From an uncultured Anaerococcus sp. (GTDB lineage Bacteria; Bacillota; Clostridia; Tissierellales; Peptoniphilaceae): DNA of 27,145 nt. The stretch spans positions 1 to 27,145 of the forward strand of contig CALTXP010000014.1 of NCBI GenBank assembly GCA_943913325.1, read 5' to 3'. Below are positions 8,891 through 16,500 of this stretch, piece after piece (the stretch's first letter is position 1; each line of letters starts with the position of its first letter). The position numbers and the translations under genes are program-made. The notes under the pieces were generated by a model. That model had not been told where the DNA came from, ran no database searches, and was given only the letters and a program-made list of their open reading frames with translations.

Positions 8891-9562
8891 TTGGCAAGAG
8901 GAATAATTTATGTAATGACAACAGTAGTGCCAGGTCTAATAAAGATTGGTAAGACTGATGTTAATAATTTTGATAATAGAATGTATGGATTAGAACGCCA
9001 TGGTTATGCTAATGTAACAGGGCTTAGCCGTGAGTTTGCTATTGAGCTTGATGATTATGATGAAAAAGAGAAGCTTTTACATGAGATATTCTCTAAGAGT
9101 CGTGTTCCAAATACTGAGCTTTTTGCTTTGGATGTAGATTTAGTAACTCAGCTATTATCATCTTTTGAAGGTAGACAAGTCTATCCTGAACTAGAGACAA
9201 AAGAAGAGATATATAATAAGTCAAAAGATGAATTTAAATCAAAGCAAGATATAAATCTTATACCTGATGGTACTTATATGCTTAATAGAAGGATAAGAGC
9301 TTATGGGAAAGTATATGCCGAAATGGTAGTTAAGGATGGAATCTTAACAGTTAAATCTGGAGCCAAATGTGCTCCTATATCTAAGGAGAATCCCCCTAAG
9401 GATGTATTAAGCGCAAATGTGATTGACAATGAATTACAAGAGGACCAGATATTTACTTCTCCATCTTCAGCTGCGTTTTTAGTAGTGGGAAATAATGCAA
9501 ATGGCTGGACTCACTGGAAGAATAAAGATGGTGAGCCTATAGATATATATAGAAATAAATAA
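8891..9562 (+). CDS. GIY-YIG (T5orf172-type) nuclease-like protein with DUF4357 domain
   Basis: This 223-aa protein starts at TTG 8891 with AGGAG 5 nt upstream. The N-terminal region, about residues 1-90, has GIIYVMTT, then GLIKIGKT and an Arg helix (NRMYGLERHGY), which is the GIY-YIG/T5orf172 pattern. The C-terminal ~95 residues match DUF4357: a 'GILTVKSGAKC' strand, then SPSSAAFLVVGNNANGWTHW, and an ending in YRNK. DUF4357 is often found beside or fused to such nuclease domains. It lies 27 nt after hsdR and before a strong terminator, so it is probably the fourth gene of the hsd transcript. Its role, whether accessory nuclease or DNA binding, is not known. Confidence 0.82.
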   Translation: MARGIIYVMTTVVPGLIKIGKTDVNNFDNRMYGLERHGYANVTGLSREFAIELDDYDEKEKLLHEIFSKSRVPNTELFALDVDLVTQLLSSFEGRQVYPELETKEEIYNKSKDEFKSKQDINLIPDGTYMLNRRIRAYGKVYAEMVVKDGILTVKSGAKCAPISKENPPKDVLSANVIDNELQEDQIFTSPSSAAFLVVGNNANGWTHWKNKDGEPIDIYRNK

Positions 9563-9574
9563 ATTATACTAAAG

Positions 9575-9609
9575 CAAAGTTAAGAATTTATCTCTTAACT
9601 TTGTTTTTT
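9575..9609 (+). terminator. Intrinsic terminator of the hsd operon
   Basis: An 11-bp perfect stem (9575-9585 with 9593-9603) with a 7-nt loop is followed by TTTTTT at 9604-9609. It closes the hsdMSR/GIY-YIG transcript 13 nt after the last stop codon and insulates the ars promoter. Confidence 0.9.
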
Positions 9610-9621
9610 GTTAAAATACAA

Positions 9622-9649
9622 TTGACACCCCCAAATCCACCGGTATCAT
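9622..9649 (+). promoter_or_regulatory. Promoter of the ars operon
   Basis: A consensus -35 TTGACA (9622-9627) is followed after 16 bp by TATCAT (9644-9649) as the -10. The operator palindrome begins 3 nt downstream, so repressor binding would cover the transcription start. Confidence 0.7.
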
Positions 9650-9651
9650 AA

Positions 9652-9673
9652 CATATAGAAATAATTCTATATG
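9652..9673 (+). promoter_or_regulatory. ArsR operator palindrome upstream of arsR
   Basis: CATATAGAA (9652-9660) and TTCTATATG (9665-9673) are perfect inverted halves around a 4-bp centre. This matches the form of ArsR/SmtB-family operators and lies between the -10 and the ribosome site of arsR. It implies autorepression relieved by arsenite. Confidence 0.8.
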
Positions 9674-9682
9674 AGGTGGATT

Positions 9683-9985
9683 ATGAGTGTTGATTATGAG
9701 AGTGTAGCTAAAAAGCTTAAGGTAATATCTGATCCTAAGAGGCTTAGGATTATTGATATGTTATCTTGTGATGAGCTTTGTGCTTGTGAGATACTTGAGA
9801 AATTTGATATTAGCCAGCCTACCTTATCTCATGATATGAGAAAGCTTGAAGAAGTAGGTCTTGTGTCTAGCAGGAGAGAGGGTAAGAATACCTACTACTC
9901 TTTAGATAAGGCTAGCTTGGATGAGATTGAGGATAGCCTTAGACTTATATTCCATATCCAAGATGATTGTATTTGCAAGGAGTAA
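9683..9985 (+). CDS. arsR: ArsR-family arsenite-responsive repressor
   Basis: This is a 100-aa winged-helix repressor that releases DNA when As(III) binds. The ELCACEILEKF segment carries the CxC metalloid site at the start of the recognition region, as in classic ArsR (ELCVCDL). It is followed by the helix-turn-helix SQPTLSHDMRKLEEVGLV and a wing (RREGKNTYYSL). ATG 9683 is preferred over ATG 9671, because GAGGTGG (9673-9679) is the ribosome site and lies inside the longer frame. Further cysteines occur at the C-terminus (DDCICKE). It heads arsRDAC-acr3 and has a palindromic operator directly upstream. Confidence 0.93.
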   Translation: MSVDYESVAKKLKVISDPKRLRIIDMLSCDELCACEILEKFDISQPTLSHDMRKLEEVGLVSSRREGKNTYYSLDKASLDEIEDSLRLIFHIQDDCICKE

Positions 9986-10011
9986 ATCCAAAGCAAATAT
10001 TTTTTCTCTAA

Positions 10012-10058
10012 CATATAGAAGTATTTGAATATATCTATATGTATTTTGTTACATATAG
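10012..10058 (+). promoter_or_regulatory. Second ArsR-type operator cluster between arsR and arsD
   Basis: CATATAGAA (10012-10020), a 4-bp centre and TTGAATAT (10025-10032) give a second ArsR box with one degenerate half. Extra half-sites follow: CTATATG at 10035-10041 and CATATAG at 10052-10058. The cluster sits in the 99-bp gap before arsD, so arsDA-C-acr3 may have additional control by ArsR or ArsD. Confidence 0.6.
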
Positions 10059-10084
10059 GATGATTTTAAATTAAGGAGGATTTT

Positions 10085-10459
10085 ATGAAAAAGATGTATA
10101 TATATGAAGCTGCTATGTGTTGTTCTACAGGTGTATGTGGACCAAGTCCAGATGAAGAACTTATGAGAGTGTCTAGCCTAGTTGATAAGCTTAAAAAAAG
10201 TGGGGCTAGTATTGAAAGATATAACTTAACTAACAATACTAAAGAATTTGTAGAAAACAAAACTATTAATAGTCTTTTAGAAGAAAAAGGTGAAGATATC
10301 CTACCAGTTGTAATGGTGGATGATGAAGTTGTTATGACAGGTAAGTATCCTAGCAATGAAGAGTTTTATGAAATGTTATTTTTAGATAATGATGCCATAG
10401 AAGAAACAAATAATAATGATGGTGGATCTTGCTGTTCTGGCAGTGGATGCTGCTGCTAA
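10085..10459 (+). CDS. arsD: Arsenite metallochaperone ArsD
   Basis: This 124-aa protein delivers As(III) to the ArsA ATPase and can act as a weak secondary regulator. The conserved N-terminal triad of cysteines is present in AAMCCSTGVCGPS (C12, C13, C18), with the thioredoxin-like fold body (DILPVVMVDDEVVMTGKYPS). The C-terminal tail is Cys-rich (SCCSGSGCCC), with the vicinal cysteine pairs seen in long ArsD forms. A strong AAGGAGG lies 5 nt before ATG 10085. It sits directly ahead of arsA, as expected for its partner. Confidence 0.93.
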   Translation: MKKMYIYEAAMCCSTGVCGPSPDEELMRVSSLVDKLKKSGASIERYNLTNNTKEFVENKTINSLLEEKGEDILPVVMVDDEVVMTGKYPSNEEFYEMLFLDNDAIEETNNNDGGSCCSGSGCCC

Positions 10460-10488
10460 TATAATTAAGAAAAAGGAAGTGACTTTAA

Positions 10489-12231
10489 GTGAAACAATTT
10501 GATATTAAAGAAATCGACCTAACTAAATACTTATTCTTCACAGGAAAGGGAGGAGTTGGAAAAACTTCTACTGCTTGTGCTAGCGCTATCAGCCTAGCTG
10601 ATGAGGGCAATGAAGTCCTATTAATAAGTACCGACCCGGCATCAAACCTTCAGGATGTCTTTGAGACTGAGCTTGATAATAAAGGTGTAAGGATAAAAGG
10701 TGTGGATGGTCTTACTGTTGCAAACTTAGATCCTATAGAAGCTGCCAATGAGTATAAGGAAAGTGTGGTTGCTCCCTACAGAGGACAGTTACCTGATAGT
10801 GTAATAGAAAATATGGAAGAGCAATTATCCGGATCTTGTACTGTTGAGATAGCTGCTTTTAATGAATTTTCTAAGTTTATAACTGCTTCAGACCTTAAAG
10901 ATAGATATGATTATATAATATTTGATACTGCTCCAACTGGCCATACCCTAAGGATGCTTCAGCTTCCTTCTGCTTGGACTAACTTTATCAGCGAAAGTAC
11001 TCACGGAGCTTCATGCCTAGGTCAATTATCAGGTTTAGAAGATGAGAAAGAAACATATAAATTTGCTGTAGATACCTTAGCTGATGGTAAGCTTACAAGC
11101 TTAGTATTAGTTGCAAGACCTGAGGAAACTCCTCTTCTTGAAGCAAATAGAGCCTCTGCTGAACTATCAGAACTAGGTATTAACAATCAAATTCTTATCA
11201 TAAACGGTCTTTTAAGTGGCCATGATGATGAAGTTTCTAAAGCTTTTTATAAAAAACAAAAAGAGTCCCTAGACAAGATACCAGAAGGTATTAAGGATCT
11301 TAAAACTTTCTTTATCCCACTTAGGGGATACAACTTAAATAGTATCGAAAACCTAAGATCACTTCTGATTGAGGATAAGGACTACAATAGTGATGTAGAT
11401 ATTAATATAAATGAAAACACAAGGCTAAAAGATATAGTAGATGACTTATATAAGAATGAGAAAAAAGTTATCTTTACCATGGGAAAAGGTGGTGTAGGAA
11501 AGACCACAATGGCATCTGCTATTGCCAAAGGACTTGCAGATAAGGGACAAAAGGTCCACCTAACTACAACTGACCCAGCCAACCATTTGACTGGTATGAT
11601 TGAAGAAGATGACTTATTAACTATAAGCCATATAGATGAAGAAGAAGAGCTTAAAAAATACCAAGAAGAAGTTCTAGAAAATGCTAAAAAAACCATGTCT
11701 GATGATGACTTAGAGTATGTAAAAGAAGACTTAAGATCACCATGTACTCAAGAGATTGCTGTATTTAGAGCCTTTGCAGATGTGGTGGATAAGGCTGATA
11801 GTGAAGTTGTTGTTATAGATACAGCTCCAACAGGACATACACTTCTGCTTCTAGATTCTACAGAATCCTACAACCAAGAGATAGAAAAAAACCAAGGTGA
11901 TGTTCCAGAATCAGCAAAAAAACTTCTACCTAGACTAAAAAATAGTGAGGAAACAGAAGTGCTAATTGTAACACTTGCAGAACCTACTCCTTTCTATGAG
12001 TCTAAGAGACTTGAAGAAGACCTAAAAAGAGCGGGAATTTATAGCAAGTGGTGGATTATAAACTCATCCATATATAAAACTGGCTCTAGAAACAAAACTT
12101 TAAAAGCTAAGGCTAACAGTGAGCTAGAATGGATAAACAAGGTTGATAAACGTACAGATGGAAACTATACAATAATCCCATGGTCAAGTGATCAGATTAA
12201 AGGATCTAGTTTAGATAAACTAATTAAGTAG
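10489..12231 (+). CDS. arsA: Arsenite-stimulated ATPase ArsA
   Basis: This 580-aa cytosolic ATPase energises arsenite extrusion by the membrane carrier. It is a tandem duplication: each half has a deviant Walker A, GKGGVGKT at 19-26 and again at 332-339, and a DTAPTGHTL signature. Metal-binding cysteines occur in SGSCTVE, ASCLGQ and SPCTQE. The start is GTG 10489, with AAAGGAAG about 9 nt upstream. It follows arsD by 29 nt and precedes arsC by 6 nt. Pairing ArsA with an ACR3 carrier instead of ArsB is a recognised variant. Confidence 0.95.
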   Translation: MKQFDIKEIDLTKYLFFTGKGGVGKTSTACASAISLADEGNEVLLISTDPASNLQDVFETELDNKGVRIKGVDGLTVANLDPIEAANEYKESVVAPYRGQLPDSVIENMEEQLSGSCTVEIAAFNEFSKFITASDLKDRYDYIIFDTAPTGHTLRMLQLPSAWTNFISESTHGASCLGQLSGLEDEKETYKFAVDTLADGKLTSLVLVARPEETPLLEANRASAELSELGINNQILIINGLLSGHDDEVSKAFYKKQKESLDKIPEGIKDLKTFFIPLRGYNLNSIENLRSLLIEDKDYNSDVDININENTRLKDIVDDLYKNEKKVIFTMGKGGVGKTTMASAIAKGLADKGQKVHLTTTDPANHLTGMIEEDDLLTISHIDEEEELKKYQEEVLENAKKTMSDDDLEYVKEDLRSPCTQEIAVFRAFADVVDKADSEVVVIDTAPTGHTLLLLDSTESYNQEIEKNQGDVPESAKKLLPRLKNSEETEVLIVTLAEPTPFYESKRLEEDLKRAGIYSKWWIINSSIYKTGSRNKTLKAKANSELEWINKVDKRTDGNYTIIPWSSDQIKGSSLDKLIK

Positions 12232-12237
12232 GTATAT

Positions 12238-12654
12238 ATGACAGAAAAAACAAAAGTAGCATTTATATGCGTACACAATTCTTGCAGGTCTCAGATAGCT
12301 GAGGCCCTTGGCAAGAAGTTTGCAGGAGAAAAAATAGATTTTTACTCTGCAGGAACTGAGCTAGTAGATCAGATAAACCAAGATGCAGTAAGGCTTATGA
12401 AAGAAATACACGGAATAGATATGGAAAAAGACCAATATTCCAAGCTAATAGATGACCTACCAGAGGTAGACTATGTCATCTCTATGGGTTGCAATGTGGT
12501 ATGCCCATTCCTTCCATTTAAACACAAAAAGTATGACTGGGGGATAGAAGACCCTACTGGTAAGTCTGATGAGGAGTTTATCAAAGTAATAGATGAAATC
12601 GAAGGAAAATTAAAAGACTTAATCAGTGAGATAGATGAGGAGTTTGCTAGATGA
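12238..12654 (+). CDS. arsC: Arsenate reductase, low-molecular-weight phosphatase type
   Basis: This 138-aa enzyme reduces arsenate to arsenite for export. The N-terminal P-loop CVHNSCRS (C11-x5-R17) places it in the LMW-phosphatase/thioredoxin-coupled arsenate reductase family. The resolving cysteines are in MGCNVVCP (C85 and C89). They are three residues apart rather than the six of the S. aureus pI258 enzyme (C82/C89), a spacing shared by a subset of Firmicute and archaeal homologues. DPTGKSDEEF near the end is also typical. It overlaps acr3 by 4 nt (ATGA), so the two are translationally coupled. Confidence 0.93.
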   Translation: MTEKTKVAFICVHNSCRSQIAEALGKKFAGEKIDFYSAGTELVDQINQDAVRLMKEIHGIDMEKDQYSKLIDDLPEVDYVISMGCNVVCPFLPFKHKKYDWGIEDPTGKSDEEFIKVIDEIEGKLKDLISEIDEEFAR

Positions 12655-13691
12655 AAAAACAACAAGATATAAGCTTTTTTGAACGAAACCTTACATTTTG
12701 GGTCTTGATATGCATGGCTATAGGTGTTTTAATTGGACGCTTCATACCTGCTATTCCAGAGGCTTTGGGAGAGTTTGAGTTTTACAATGTATCTATCCCA
12801 ACAACCATACTTTTATGGATCATGATCTATCCAATGATGCTAAAGATTGACTTTAACAGTATAAAAAATATTAAGAATAATCCTAAGGGTTTATTTATAA
12901 CATGGATTGCCAACTGGATTATCAAACCCTTTACTATGTACCTAATAGCTAGCTTATTTTTCTTTGGAATTTATAAAAACATCATTAGCGAAAATCTAGC
13001 ATCAGAGTATCTAGCAGGTGCAGTATTATTAGGTGCTGCCCCATGTACAGCCATGGTATTTGTATGGAGTAAGCTAACAAGAGGGGATAGTGCCTACACC
13101 CTAGTTCAAGTAGCTAGCAATGATTTAATTTTGCTATTGGCCTATATTCCAATAGTAAGCTTTTTACTAAAGAGGGGAAATATCAATATACCTTGGGGAA
13201 CCCTACTTTTATCAATCGTACTATTTATAGTAGTTCCTCTTATCCTAAGTATGATTACTAGAAACTATGTGATAAAAAATAAGGGTGAAGATTACTTAAA
13301 TAATGTATTTATCCCATCTTTTGATAAGTATACTATGGTTGGATTATTACTAACTTTAATAATTATATTTTCATTCCAAGGGATGAAAATTATCGACCAA
13401 CCTCTAGATATTGCTCTTATAGCAGTACCACTTATACTTCAAACCTTCCTGATATTTGCTATAACCTTTGGTATGGCATATCTTGCAAAATTGCCTTATT
13501 CTATAGCTGCTCCATGCGGCATGATAGGAGCATCTAACTTCTTTGAATTAGCTGTAGCTGTTGCTATCTCACTATTTGGACTATCATCTGGTGCAACCCT
13601 TGCAACAGTGGTAGGAGTTTTGGTAGAGGTACCAGTAATGCTACTCTTAGTAAGAATTGCAAACTCAATGGAATATAAGTTTAACAGATAA
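12651..13691 (+). CDS. acr3: Arsenite efflux carrier, ACR3 family
   Basis: This 346-aa integral membrane protein has about ten hydrophobic segments. Near the N-terminus it carries the FFERNLTFWVLICMAIGVLIG signature region of ACR3. The functionally important cysteine lies in AAPCTAMVFVWS (C132), and the late PCGMIGASNFFELAVA motif is also present. It exports As(III), driven by ArsA and/or the proton gradient. It is the last gene of the ars operon, its start overlaps the arsC stop by 4 nt, and a hairpin at 13765-13800 follows. The full length agrees with the family. Confidence 0.94.
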   Translation: MKKQQDISFFERNLTFWVLICMAIGVLIGRFIPAIPEALGEFEFYNVSIPTTILLWIMIYPMMLKIDFNSIKNIKNNPKGLFITWIANWIIKPFTMYLIASLFFFGIYKNIISENLASEYLAGAVLLGAAPCTAMVFVWSKLTRGDSAYTLVQVASNDLILLLAYIPIVSFLLKRGNINIPWGTLLLSIVLFIVVPLILSMITRNYVIKNKGEDYLNNVFIPSFDKYTMVGLLLTLIIIFSFQGMKIIDQPLDIALIAVPLILQTFLIFAITFGMAYLAKLPYSIAAPCGMIGASNFFELAVAVAISLFGLSSGATLATVVGVLVEVPVMLLLVRIANSMEYKFNR

Positions 13692-14029
13692 GTGTATAAA
13701 TATTTTTAAAAAATATAATAAAAAATCAGCCTATATATTAAGATGACCCCATAAAGTTTAATCTAATAGCAGAGTTAGTGTTAAAGCTTACTCTGCTATT
13801 TCTTTTGTTCTTTTCCACCCCTAGGGCTGGGATTTTTTAAGAAGTAATCCTGCTTTTATCTTTGACTTATTAGCATATAGTAGAAAGGTTTTTTATAATT
13901 TATGTGGCTAGATGGACTAGCAATTTTTTATATATAATAGCAAGCAAATTCTAAGAGTAATTATTAGTTGGTTGAAGTTTTTCTTAAAGTACATGATTGT
14001 TTTATAAATACTTGCCAAATTCTACTATC
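13692..14029. other. Intergenic region between acr3 and metE-like gene
   Basis: The region holds the hairpin at 13765-13800. It also holds TGACCCCATAAAGTT at about 13744, which resembles the ends of IS3-family elements (TGACCCCAAAAAGTT). No transposase frame or matching opposite end was seen. The remaining bases to 14029 show no gene, RNA or clear promoter. Confidence 0.4.
13765..13807 (+). terminator. Terminator-like hairpin after the ars operon
   Basis: AATAGCAGAGT (13765-13775) pairs perfectly with ACTCTGCTATT (13790-13800) around a 14-nt loop and is followed by TCTTTTG. It lies about 75 nt after acr3 and is the best terminator candidate for the ars transcript. The 5' side carries TAA-rich sequence, so it may also work for the opposite strand. 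Confidence 0.6.
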
Positions 14030-15187
14030 TTATTCTCCCCAAAATTCTTTAGCTATTTCTTGGCCCTGGTCAATTTTTGCCCATTGCTCATCGATTGTTA
14101 GTTCATTTCCTTCATCACATGATGCAAAGCCGCATTGGTGGGATAGGTAGAGTCTGTCTTTGTCTATGATATTGCTTGCTTTTTCTAGGAGGTCTAGGAC
14201 TCTTTTTTCATCATCTAGGGTGTTTGTCTTACTTGATAAAAGTCCTAGGACTATTTCGTTGTCTTTGTCTTTGAATACTTCTAAAGCCTCGATAGATCCT
14301 GCTCTTTCGTCATCCCATTCTAGGTAAAACCTGTCGTAGTGTTGTTTATCTAAAAATAGGTGGGCTATGGATTCGTAGCTTCCATCACTCATTGATCTAG
14401 ACTCGTAGTTACCTCGACAATTATGCGTATATACCTTTAGTCCTAATTCATGGGCGTAGGCTATTACTTCGTTGTTTAAGTCTATAAACTTGTATGCTAG
14501 TTCTTCTTGTTGTTCTTTCTTGTTAGTAGTTTTTTCAAATGGGGAATCGTGGTTATCATCTGAGAATATTTCCCATAGGCAGTCATCAAACTGAATTATT
14601 TTTCCGCCTGCTTCCTCGTATTCCTTGATAAAGTCCTTGTAGGAGGCTACTAAGTCTTTTTCAAAATTTTCTTCTTTACCAGCATAGTAGCCATCATCTA
14701 TGCCGATAAATAATGTAAGCTCTCCGTAGATATGGGATGGAGAGGGGATACATTGTTTGACTTCTGTATCTCCTGCTAGTTTTTTAAGCCTTTTGAAGTG
14801 ATCGATAAAGGGGTGATTTTTACCATTTATCTTATCTACAAGTTTGATACCTATATCATTTCTGGTTTCGTATTTTTCTTTACTTCCATCATTGTTTCTA
14901 AAGAAATACCCATTATCTGCAATATATCTTTCTACGCCGTGTAGTCCCCATACAAAGTCTAGGTGCCAGAGAGATTTGGAGTATTCTCCATCTGTAATTT
15001 GGACAAGGCCGTGCTCTTTTTGTGCCTTTACTACATTAGCTACTGCCTTATCCTCAGCTTCTTTGTAGCCTTTGAGATCTTTATAAAATGGATAGGTGAT
15101 ATCATCACGTTTTTTGATTTCATCTTTGTATTTTAATAATTCTTCTTCTCTTAGTAACGATCCTACTGTTAAAAATCTTTTGCTCAT
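14030..15187 (-). CDS. MetE-like cobalamin-independent methionine synthase, YxjG/YxjH type
   Basis: This 385-aa protein corresponds only to the C-terminal catalytic barrel of MetE, like Bacillus YxjG/YxjH. It is thought to transfer methyl groups to homocysteine or a related thiol. Zinc ligands expected for MetE are present: His and Cys in THNCRGN, Glu in FYLEWDDERAGS, and Cys in SHQCGFASC. The N-terminal tetrahydrofolate-binding half of full MetE is absent, so the methyl donor is uncertain. The ATG at 15187 follows AAAGGAG on the minus strand. The upstream T-box leader with an apparent Met specifier supports a methionine role. It is transcribed against the ars operon. Confidence 0.85.
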   Translation of the reverse strand: MSKRFLTVGSLLREEELLKYKDEIKKRDDITYPFYKDLKGYKEAEDKAVANVVKAQKEHGLVQITDGEYSKSLWHLDFVWGLHGVERYIADNGYFFRNNDGSKEKYETRNDIGIKLVDKINGKNHPFIDHFKRLKKLAGDTEVKQCIPSPSHIYGELTLFIGIDDGYYAGKEENFEKDLVASYKDFIKEYEEAGGKIIQFDDCLWEIFSDDNHDSPFEKTTNKKEQQEELAYKFIDLNNEVIAYAHELGLKVYTHNCRGNYESRSMSDGSYESIAHLFLDKQHYDRFYLEWDDERAGSIEALEVFKDKDNEIVLGLLSSKTNTLDDEKRVLDLLEKASNIIDKDRLYLSHQCGFASCDEGNELTIDEQWAKIDQGQEIAKEFWGE

Positions 15188-15240
15188 AATTAGCTCCTTT
15201 ATTTAATATATTTTCAGAAATAAAACGCCTATGGCAAAAT

Positions 15241-15503
15241 TAAAAAAGACCCCGTCCTTAAAAAGGACGAAGTCTCTCGTGTTACCACCTTAATTTTATA
15301 TCAATCTCACAATTAATAACTCATCAAGTACAAATTATACCCTATCGCTGTAACGTGCGCACACGGATTGTCTTAATTATTCGGACAACCAACTTAGAGG
15401 CCATTTTCAGTTTTTTGCCACCCAACTATTCCCACCAACCATAGTCTCTCTGGAAAGTTTTCAAAAACCTACTTTTCTCATCAACGTTTTTATTTCTGCT
15501 TTA
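15241..15503 (-). ncRNA. T-box riboswitch leader, probable tRNA-Met specifier
   Basis: Read on the minus strand, the leader ends with the T-box AAGGTGGTAACACG (15291-15278). A terminator hairpin follows at 15274-15248, in which GACTTCGTCC pairs with GGACGGGGTC, and then a U-run. Upstream are Stem I features: AGAGAG, GGTTGGTGGGAA, and the segment CTGAAAATGGCC. The likely specifier codon in that segment is AUG (15404-15402). Uncharged tRNA-Met would stabilise the antiterminator and switch on the MetE-like gene, whose start lies 60 nt further on. The specifier was assigned by eye. Confidence 0.88.
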
Positions 15504-15532
15504 ATTATAGGGACAGTTCTATTTTTTGTCAA
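15504..15532 (-). promoter_or_regulatory. Perfect consensus sigma-A promoter of the T-box/metE-like unit
   Basis: On the minus strand TTGACA (15532-15527) and TATAAT (15509-15504) are separated by exactly 17 bp. Transcription would start about 7 nt later and run into the T-box leader. A full-strength promoter fits control by premature termination. Confidence 0.9.
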
Positions 15533-15540
15533 ATTATAAT

Positions 15541-15848
15541 TTTTAAATATTATAAATGCAAGAGAGCGTATATAATCTAATTCTAAAAATGAAAAATCCA
15601 TAGTAAATTATATCTAGAGATTTTAGATGAAAATAAGTTTTTAAGTCAAGGGATATACCTGATTCTATTATTGGAAATTATCTGGACTTTGGGAAAATCA
15701 TGTCAAAATAAACTAATAAAAATTATATTTTTAAAGCAAGTTCAGTTAATGGAGCTAGAAGATTTATTAACAAATAATTATCTTTAGTGTAAACTGTGAT
15801 TCTTATGGAGTACATTATTTTAAAATGTAGACTATGATGGGATTTTTA
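15541..15848. other. Intergenic stretch with no recognisable gene
   Basis: This is AT-rich DNA between the divergent metE-like promoter and the toxin-antitoxin promoter. Frames are short and interrupted on both strands. I see no RNA gene, repeat or mobile element. Confidence 0.5.
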
Positions 15849-15882
15849 TTTACAAAGCATTACATAGTAAGTATAATGTAAT
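15849..15882 (+). promoter_or_regulatory. Promoter and operator of the toxin-antitoxin operon
   Basis: TTTACA (15849-15854) and TATAAT (15872-15877) are 17 bp apart. The inverted repeat ATTACAT (15859-15865) and ATGTAAT (15876-15882) overlaps the spacer and -10. It is placed where a RelB/DinJ-type antitoxin would bind to repress its own operon. Confidence 0.7.
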
Positions 15883-15896
15883 AAAAGGAGAATGCT

Positions 15897-16169
15897 ATGG
15901 AAACAACAAATGTAAATTTCAGATTAGATAAACAAACTAAAAAAGAAGCTGAAGAATTATTTGAAGACTTAGGATTAAATATGACTACTGCTCTTACTAT
16001 GTTTGTAAAAGCATCTTTAAGAGAACAGGGTATTCCTTTTGATGTTCAAAGAGATATACCTAATGCAGAGACTATTGCAGCTATTGAGGAATCAGAAAAA
16101 TTATTAAGTGATCCTAATGTCAAAGGATATGATAATATGGACGATTTAATTAAGGCTCTTGAGTCATGA
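15897..16169 (+). CDS. dinJ: RelB/DinJ-family antitoxin
   Basis: This 90-aa protein neutralises the adjacent YafQ-like RNase and represses the operon. The N-terminal ribbon-helix-helix reads TTNVNFRLDKQTKKEAEELF, followed by LGLNMTTALTMFVKASLREQGIPF, the DinJ/RelB signature. The acidic C-terminal tail (residues about 60-90) should wrap the toxin. ATG 15897 follows AAAGGAG. It overlaps the toxin gene by 4 nt (ATGA), the usual arrangement for this pair. Confidence 0.93.
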   Translation: METTNVNFRLDKQTKKEAEELFEDLGLNMTTALTMFVKASLREQGIPFDVQRDIPNAETIAAIEESEKLLSDPNVKGYDNMDDLIKALES

Positions 16170-16441
16170 AATATGAAGTAATATATACTAATCAGTTTAA
16201 AAAGGATCTAAAATTAGCTAAAAAGCAAAATAGAGATTTAAATAAACTATATAAAGTAGTTGATTTATTATCTAATGATAAAAAATTAGATTTATCGTAC
16301 AGAGATCATAGTTTAATAGGAGGGTACAAAGGATATAGAGAGTGCCATATTGAGTCAGATTGGCTCTTAATTTATAAAATTAAAGATGATAAATTGGCTC
16401 TCTCGTTGTCTAGACTAGGCTCACATTCAGATTTATTTTAA
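16166..16441 (+). CDS. yafQ: YafQ-family toxin (RelE superfamily mRNA interferase)
   Basis: This 91-aa protein is probably a ribosome-dependent mRNA endonuclease. Family hallmarks are intact: YRDHSLIGGYKGYRECHIE, then DWLLIYKI, and a C-terminal GSHSDLF carrying the catalytic His equivalent to H87 of E. coli YafQ. Length agrees with the family. Its start overlaps the antitoxin stop by 4 nt, and its stop codon runs directly into a terminator stem. Confidence 0.93.
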   Translation: MKYEVIYTNQFKKDLKLAKKQNRDLNKLYKVVDLLSNDKKLDLSYRDHSLIGGYKGYRECHIESDWLLIYKIKDDKLALSLSRLGSHSDLF

Positions 16442-16490
16442 ATATGCAAAGCAAAACTTTCGATTAGGAGTCTTGCTTTGCATATTTTTT
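16441..16490 (+). terminator. Intrinsic terminator of the toxin-antitoxin operon
   Basis: A 14-bp perfect stem (16441-16454 with 16473-16486) ends in a run of six T residues at 16485-16490. The stem begins on the last base of the toxin stop codon. Confidence 0.9.
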
Positions 16491-16500
16491 AAGTTTCTCA

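Noticed and set aside
11382..11696. Minus-strand ORF inside arsA
   Set aside because: It is Ser/Phe-rich reverse translation of Glu/Lys-rich ArsA coding sequence, a typical shadow.
12490..12510. ArsC cysteine spacing C-x3-C as a novelty
   Set aside because: Although unlike pI258 ArsC, this MGCxxxCP spacing is familiar from other Firmicute and archaeal arsenate reductases.
13968..14150. 60-aa plus-strand ORF overlapping the 3' end of the metE-like gene
   Set aside because: It is mostly antisense to a well-supported gene and lacks a ribosome site or known motif.
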